From: Candidatus Aegiribacteria sp.
GTDB lineage: Bacteria; Fermentibacterota; Fermentibacteria; Fermentibacterales; Fermentibacteraceae
NCBI GenBank assembly: GCA_021107345.1
Contig: JAIOSX010000009.1
Span: 1 to 8,827, forward strand
Reading direction: 5' to 3'
DNA length: 8,827 bases
Below, one piece after another: positions 6,706 to 8,827 of this stretch (position 1 is the first letter of the stretch; each line of letters starts with the position of its first letter). The translations under genes were made by a program, and so were the position numbers. Below the pieces are notes generated by a model that was not told the DNA's origin, did not search any database, and was given only the letters and a program-made list of their open reading frames with translations.

Positions 6706-7536
6706 CTATACAGTTTCCAGCGACCCTCTCACCATGTCCGGTGAAAGTACAATAATGCAGGCTCCCCGGTGATTATCCAAATCTCCGGTTATCTCCTCGA
6801 TCGAAGTTATGATTTCGTCAAGAGTATCCCCTGGAACGAGTGCAAGAATGGTTCTGGGTTCAAGCTGGGAACTGCCGAGTACATCAAGAAATCCAGCAAA
6901 TACAGGTACTCCCGAGAGGATCTGCGCCATCATGTTTCCTTCATGAGTGATGGCTCCTGGAAGGCCCATCTCTAGAAAGAGCTCAATTATATCATTGTAG
7001 ATTTCCTCCTCCTGAACGACAACCATCAGAAGTTTGTTAAATGTTTTGTTCTTGCTCGAATCGATGGCAGTTGCCGGAGCAGCATGATAAAGGAAGGCTT
7101 CCCTGAGGGCGAAAGAGGTTGCACTGCTTAGCATCTCGTATCTGGATTTACCACCGCCAAGTACTCTGCTGGCTGCTGCAAGCAGCCTCAGATGCATCTC
7201 CGGTTCGTCAGGTGGACCTACAATCGCGCAGAAAATGTGCACATTTCTGTTGTCCATGGCATCGAAGTCCACACCTTTGGTTGAAACACCCAGCGCAAGG
7301 ACAAATCCCTTCATTCCTGCAATCTTGCAGTGGGGAATCGCAATTCCATTGCCGAAACCCGTGGATCCCATCTTTTCTCTTTCCAGAAGACCCATCTCGA
7401 TTATTGCAGGGTCGGTCCCGGCAGCGTTCGGAGATGCTGCGAGAAGCCCTGCAAGACTGCTTATAACTTCTTCTTTTGTTTTTCCTGCAAGCTCAATAGT
7501 GCAGGATTCCGGTGGCAGGTATTTGGAAATATCCAT
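6706..7536 (-). CDS. PTS EIIA (EIIA-Ntr/Fru type) fused to a C-terminal PII-like domain
   Basis: The 276-residue protein starts at ATG 7536, 2 nt after the antiporter stop; GGAG (7542-7545) within the antiporter's last codons serves as ribosome site. Residues about 1-150 are a PTS EIIA type 2 domain: the block LLEREKMGSTGFGNGIAIPH places the phosphorylatable His at H69. After a linker (about 151-165), residues 166-268 look like a PII-type ferredoxin-like fold: NKLLMVVVQEEE strand, IYNDIIELFLEMGLPGAI helix and turn, a loop with NMMAQILSGVPVF, then TILALVPGDTLDEIITSIEEI and GACIIVLSP. PII-like proteins often sense nucleotides and control neighbouring transporters, and EIIA-Ntr is known to modulate potassium transport in E. 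coli. No sugar permease (EIIB/EIIC) is nearby, so a regulatory job on the adjacent antiporter is the best inference. The EIIA call is firm; the PII call rests on pattern and is moderate. Confidence 0.8.
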   Translation of the reverse strand: MDISKYLPPESCTIELAGKTKEEVISSLAGLLAASPNAAGTDPAIIEMGLLEREKMGSTGFGNGIAIPHCKIAGMKGFVLALGVSTKGVDFDAMDNRNVHIFCAIVGPPDEPEMHLRLLAAASRVLGGGKSRYEMLSSATSFALREAFLYHAAPATAIDSSKNKTFNKLLMVVVQEEEIYNDIIELFLEMGLPGAITHEGNMMAQILSGVPVFAGFLDVLGSSQLEPRTILALVPGDTLDEIITSIEEITGDLDNHRGACIIVLSPDMVRGSLETV

Positions 7537-7538
7537 AT

Positions 7539-8771
7539 TTACTCCAGTTTGGCGCCGTGTACCACAGCATATCTCGAAAGCGGTGGTCCGGTAAGTTCGT
7601 TAATAAGTACTGAGAACAGCACGATGTTAATCAGGGTGGTTGTGATCTCTCGATTAACTGCAAAATACGGCATTGTATCAAGAAAGAGAACAAGGCCAAT
7701 AGCAACGCCGGCCTGTGGAAGCATTCCATAACCGAGATACTTCTTTATAAGAGGGTCCGATCTAGCTGCGGTTGCTCCAATATGTACTCCAAAAACCTTA
7801 CCGGCAGCCCTGGCAAGAACATAAATTCCACCCATCAGCAGGATATGGGGTGAGGTCAGGATGGCTATATTCAGTTCAGTGCCGGCAATCGCAAAGAATG
7901 CTGCATACAGTGGTGGAGAAATAGAATCGAGTGTATTCATGATTCTGTGGGTTTTTCTTGACAGATTCGCCAGGACAGCACCGGCGGCCATACTTGCAAG
8001 AAGTGCGCTGAGGTGGAAACTGTTGGAAATCGCAGAAAGAATGAGTACGACTCCGAGTGATACTATCAGGATCTCGTTGGCTCTTCTCCTTTTTCGGGTT
8101 AATAGATGCAGCAGCCATCCTGCTATTGATCCGAGTGCAAGTGATGAGAAAATCTCAATAACAGCATGAAAGACCGAATGAGCAAGGCCGGTTGCTGACC
8201 CAAGGAAATTGCCTGCAATGGCAGTGACAGTCGCGAAGAGAAGTACACACCCAGCATCATCAAGCGCTACTACTCCATAGAGGTAGTCAACAAATGGTCC
8301 TCTGGCCTTGAGTTCTCTGATTATCGCAACAGTTGCCGCCGGTGCCGTTGCCGAGGCTATAGCACCAAGAATTGCTGCGAATTCAAGCTTCATCCCCGCA
8401 ATAACAAGACCTGCTGTGACAAGCAAAAAAGCACCGAATAGCTGGAACAGAGTAATTATGACCACAGATCTGCCGATGGCTTTGAGTTTTTTTAGATTAA
8501 ATTCACTTCCGATCACCAGGGCTATAAGGGCCAGGGCGATCTCGGTTATCGTTGCAAGGGTTTCATCAAGGTCCCCATGAACGAGTCCAATACATGAGGG
8601 GCCCAGCAGAAGACCTGCGAGTATGAAACCGGTGATGGCCGGAAGCCGCAATTTCTCGGCAAGCCTTCCCATGAAGTAGCTGCCCATGAGAAGAATCCCT
8701 ACTCCGAATACGATATGATGGCTGAAAACATCCCGTAGTTCCATCAGGAAACCTATTATGTTTGAAAACAT
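7539..8771 (-). CDS. CPA2-family cation:proton antiporter (Kef/NapA-like membrane domain only)
   Basis: ATG at 8771 is chosen because AGGAGG (8776-8781) sits 4 nt before it; the in-frame TTG one codon earlier would be too close. The product has 410 residues with about 12 hydrophobic segments. Family landmarks are the early GFILAGLLLGP (48-58), SATAPAAT (140-147) in the crossover helix, the ion-binding pair ALDDAG with D171-D172, FFAIAGTELN (292-301), an Arg in VLARAAGK (R321), and GMLPQAGVAIGL (349-360). The Asp-Asp pair is typical of electrogenic exchange, in contrast to Asn-Asp or Gln-Asp in other subgroups. The likely role is exchange of Na+ or K+ for H+ across the inner membrane. The protein ends right after the last membrane helix (GAKLE), with no TrkA-N/TrkA-C domain. 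The EIIA-PII gene begins 2 nt later and may provide the regulatory part. Confidence 0.88.
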   Translation of the reverse strand: MFSNIIGFLMELRDVFSHHIVFGVGILLMGSYFMGRLAEKLRLPAITGFILAGLLLGPSCIGLVHGDLDETLATITEIALALIALVIGSEFNLKKLKAIGRSVVIITLFQLFGAFLLVTAGLVIAGMKLEFAAILGAIASATAPAATVAIIRELKARGPFVDYLYGVVALDDAGCVLLFATVTAIAGNFLGSATGLAHSVFHAVIEIFSSLALGSIAGWLLHLLTRKRRRANEILIVSLGVVLILSAISNSFHLSALLASMAAGAVLANLSRKTHRIMNTLDSISPPLYAAFFAIAGTELNIAILTSPHILLMGGIYVLARAAGKVFGVHIGATAARSDPLIKKYLGYGMLPQAGVAIGLVLFLDTMPYFAVNREITTTLINIVLFSVLINELTGPPLSRYAVVHGAKLE

Positions 8772-8775
8772 CAAA

Positions 8776-8781
8776 CCTCCT
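8776..8781 (-). promoter_or_regulatory. Shine-Dalgarno of the antiporter gene
   Basis: AGGAGG on the - strand lies 4 nt before ATG at 8771 and overlaps a TAG (8780-8782) that may end an upstream gene. It decides the antiporter start in favour of ATG over the adjacent TTG. Confidence 0.75.
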
Positions 8782-8827
8782 AAAACAGGGCTCCAGAATA
8801 ATTCCGTGTTGCCTCCGGGTCAACCTT
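8780..8827 (-). CDS. Possible C-terminal tail of an upstream gene, cut by the window edge
   Basis: On the - strand one frame is open from the right edge for 15 codons (KVDPEATRNYSGALF) and stops at TAG 8780-8782, which overlaps the antiporter ribosome site. Stop/ribosome-site overlap is the same arrangement as at the jelly-roll/prepilin-like junction in this window. The residues look like a plausible protein end but are too few to identify. A second frame is also open here, so this remains tentative. Confidence 0.3.
   Translation of the reverse strand, partial: KVDPEATRNYSGALF

Noticed and set aside
7119..7731. Several + strand open frames opposite the EIIA gene and antiporter end
   Set aside because: They mirror conserved coding sequence on the other strand and overlap one another without start signals.
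8566..8823. 85-codon - strand frame overlapping the antiporter start
   Set aside because: It overlaps the antiporter, which has clear family motifs and its own AGGAGG site; the alternative translation shows no domain.

Overview
The window looks like chromosomal DNA from an uncultivated Gram-negative-type bacterium of mid-range GC. Genes are closely packed, with strong AGGAGG-type ribosome sites at several starts. The exported jelly-roll protein, the prepilin-like proteins and the CPA2 antiporter with a PTS-IIA partner would suit a lineage near the FCB or candidate-phylum groups. This placement is a guess, because no rRNA or other marker gene is present.

Left block (1-4154, + strand) is a tight three-gene operon for surface or exported proteins. 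It starts with a 5'-truncated aromatic-rich protein containing two jelly-roll-like modules. Two large paralogous proteins follow, each with an N-terminal PilX/GspK-like membrane anchor and an unrecognised exported body sharing a GPxHxN motif. The three genes are separated by 10 nt and 1 nt.

Middle block (4155-5246) is an AT-rich mobile island. A Y1/HUH REP-associated tyrosine transposase (RAYT-like) gene on the - strand lies between two inverted 40-bp repeats that agree at 36 of 40 positions. All four differences are transitions. A degenerate third copy of the repeat core lies just inside the right arm. The left arm begins at the base after the stop codon of the second prepilin-like gene. The right arm contains the last codons and stop of the serine hydroxymethyltransferase gene.

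Right block (5232-8827, - strand) is an operon read right to left: a possible gene tail at the edge, a CPA2-family cation/proton antiporter, a fused PTS EIIA plus PII-like regulatory protein starting 2 nt after the antiporter stop, and a divergent serine hydroxymethyltransferase. The antiporter has no cytosolic regulatory domain. The natural inference is that the adjacent EIIA-PII protein is its regulator, linking ion exchange to phosphotransfer and nucleotide or nitrogen status. The most interesting points are the EIIA-PII/antiporter pairing, the inverted-repeat island intruding on a housekeeping gene end, and the duplicated pilin-like proteins, one of which carries a G9 tract.
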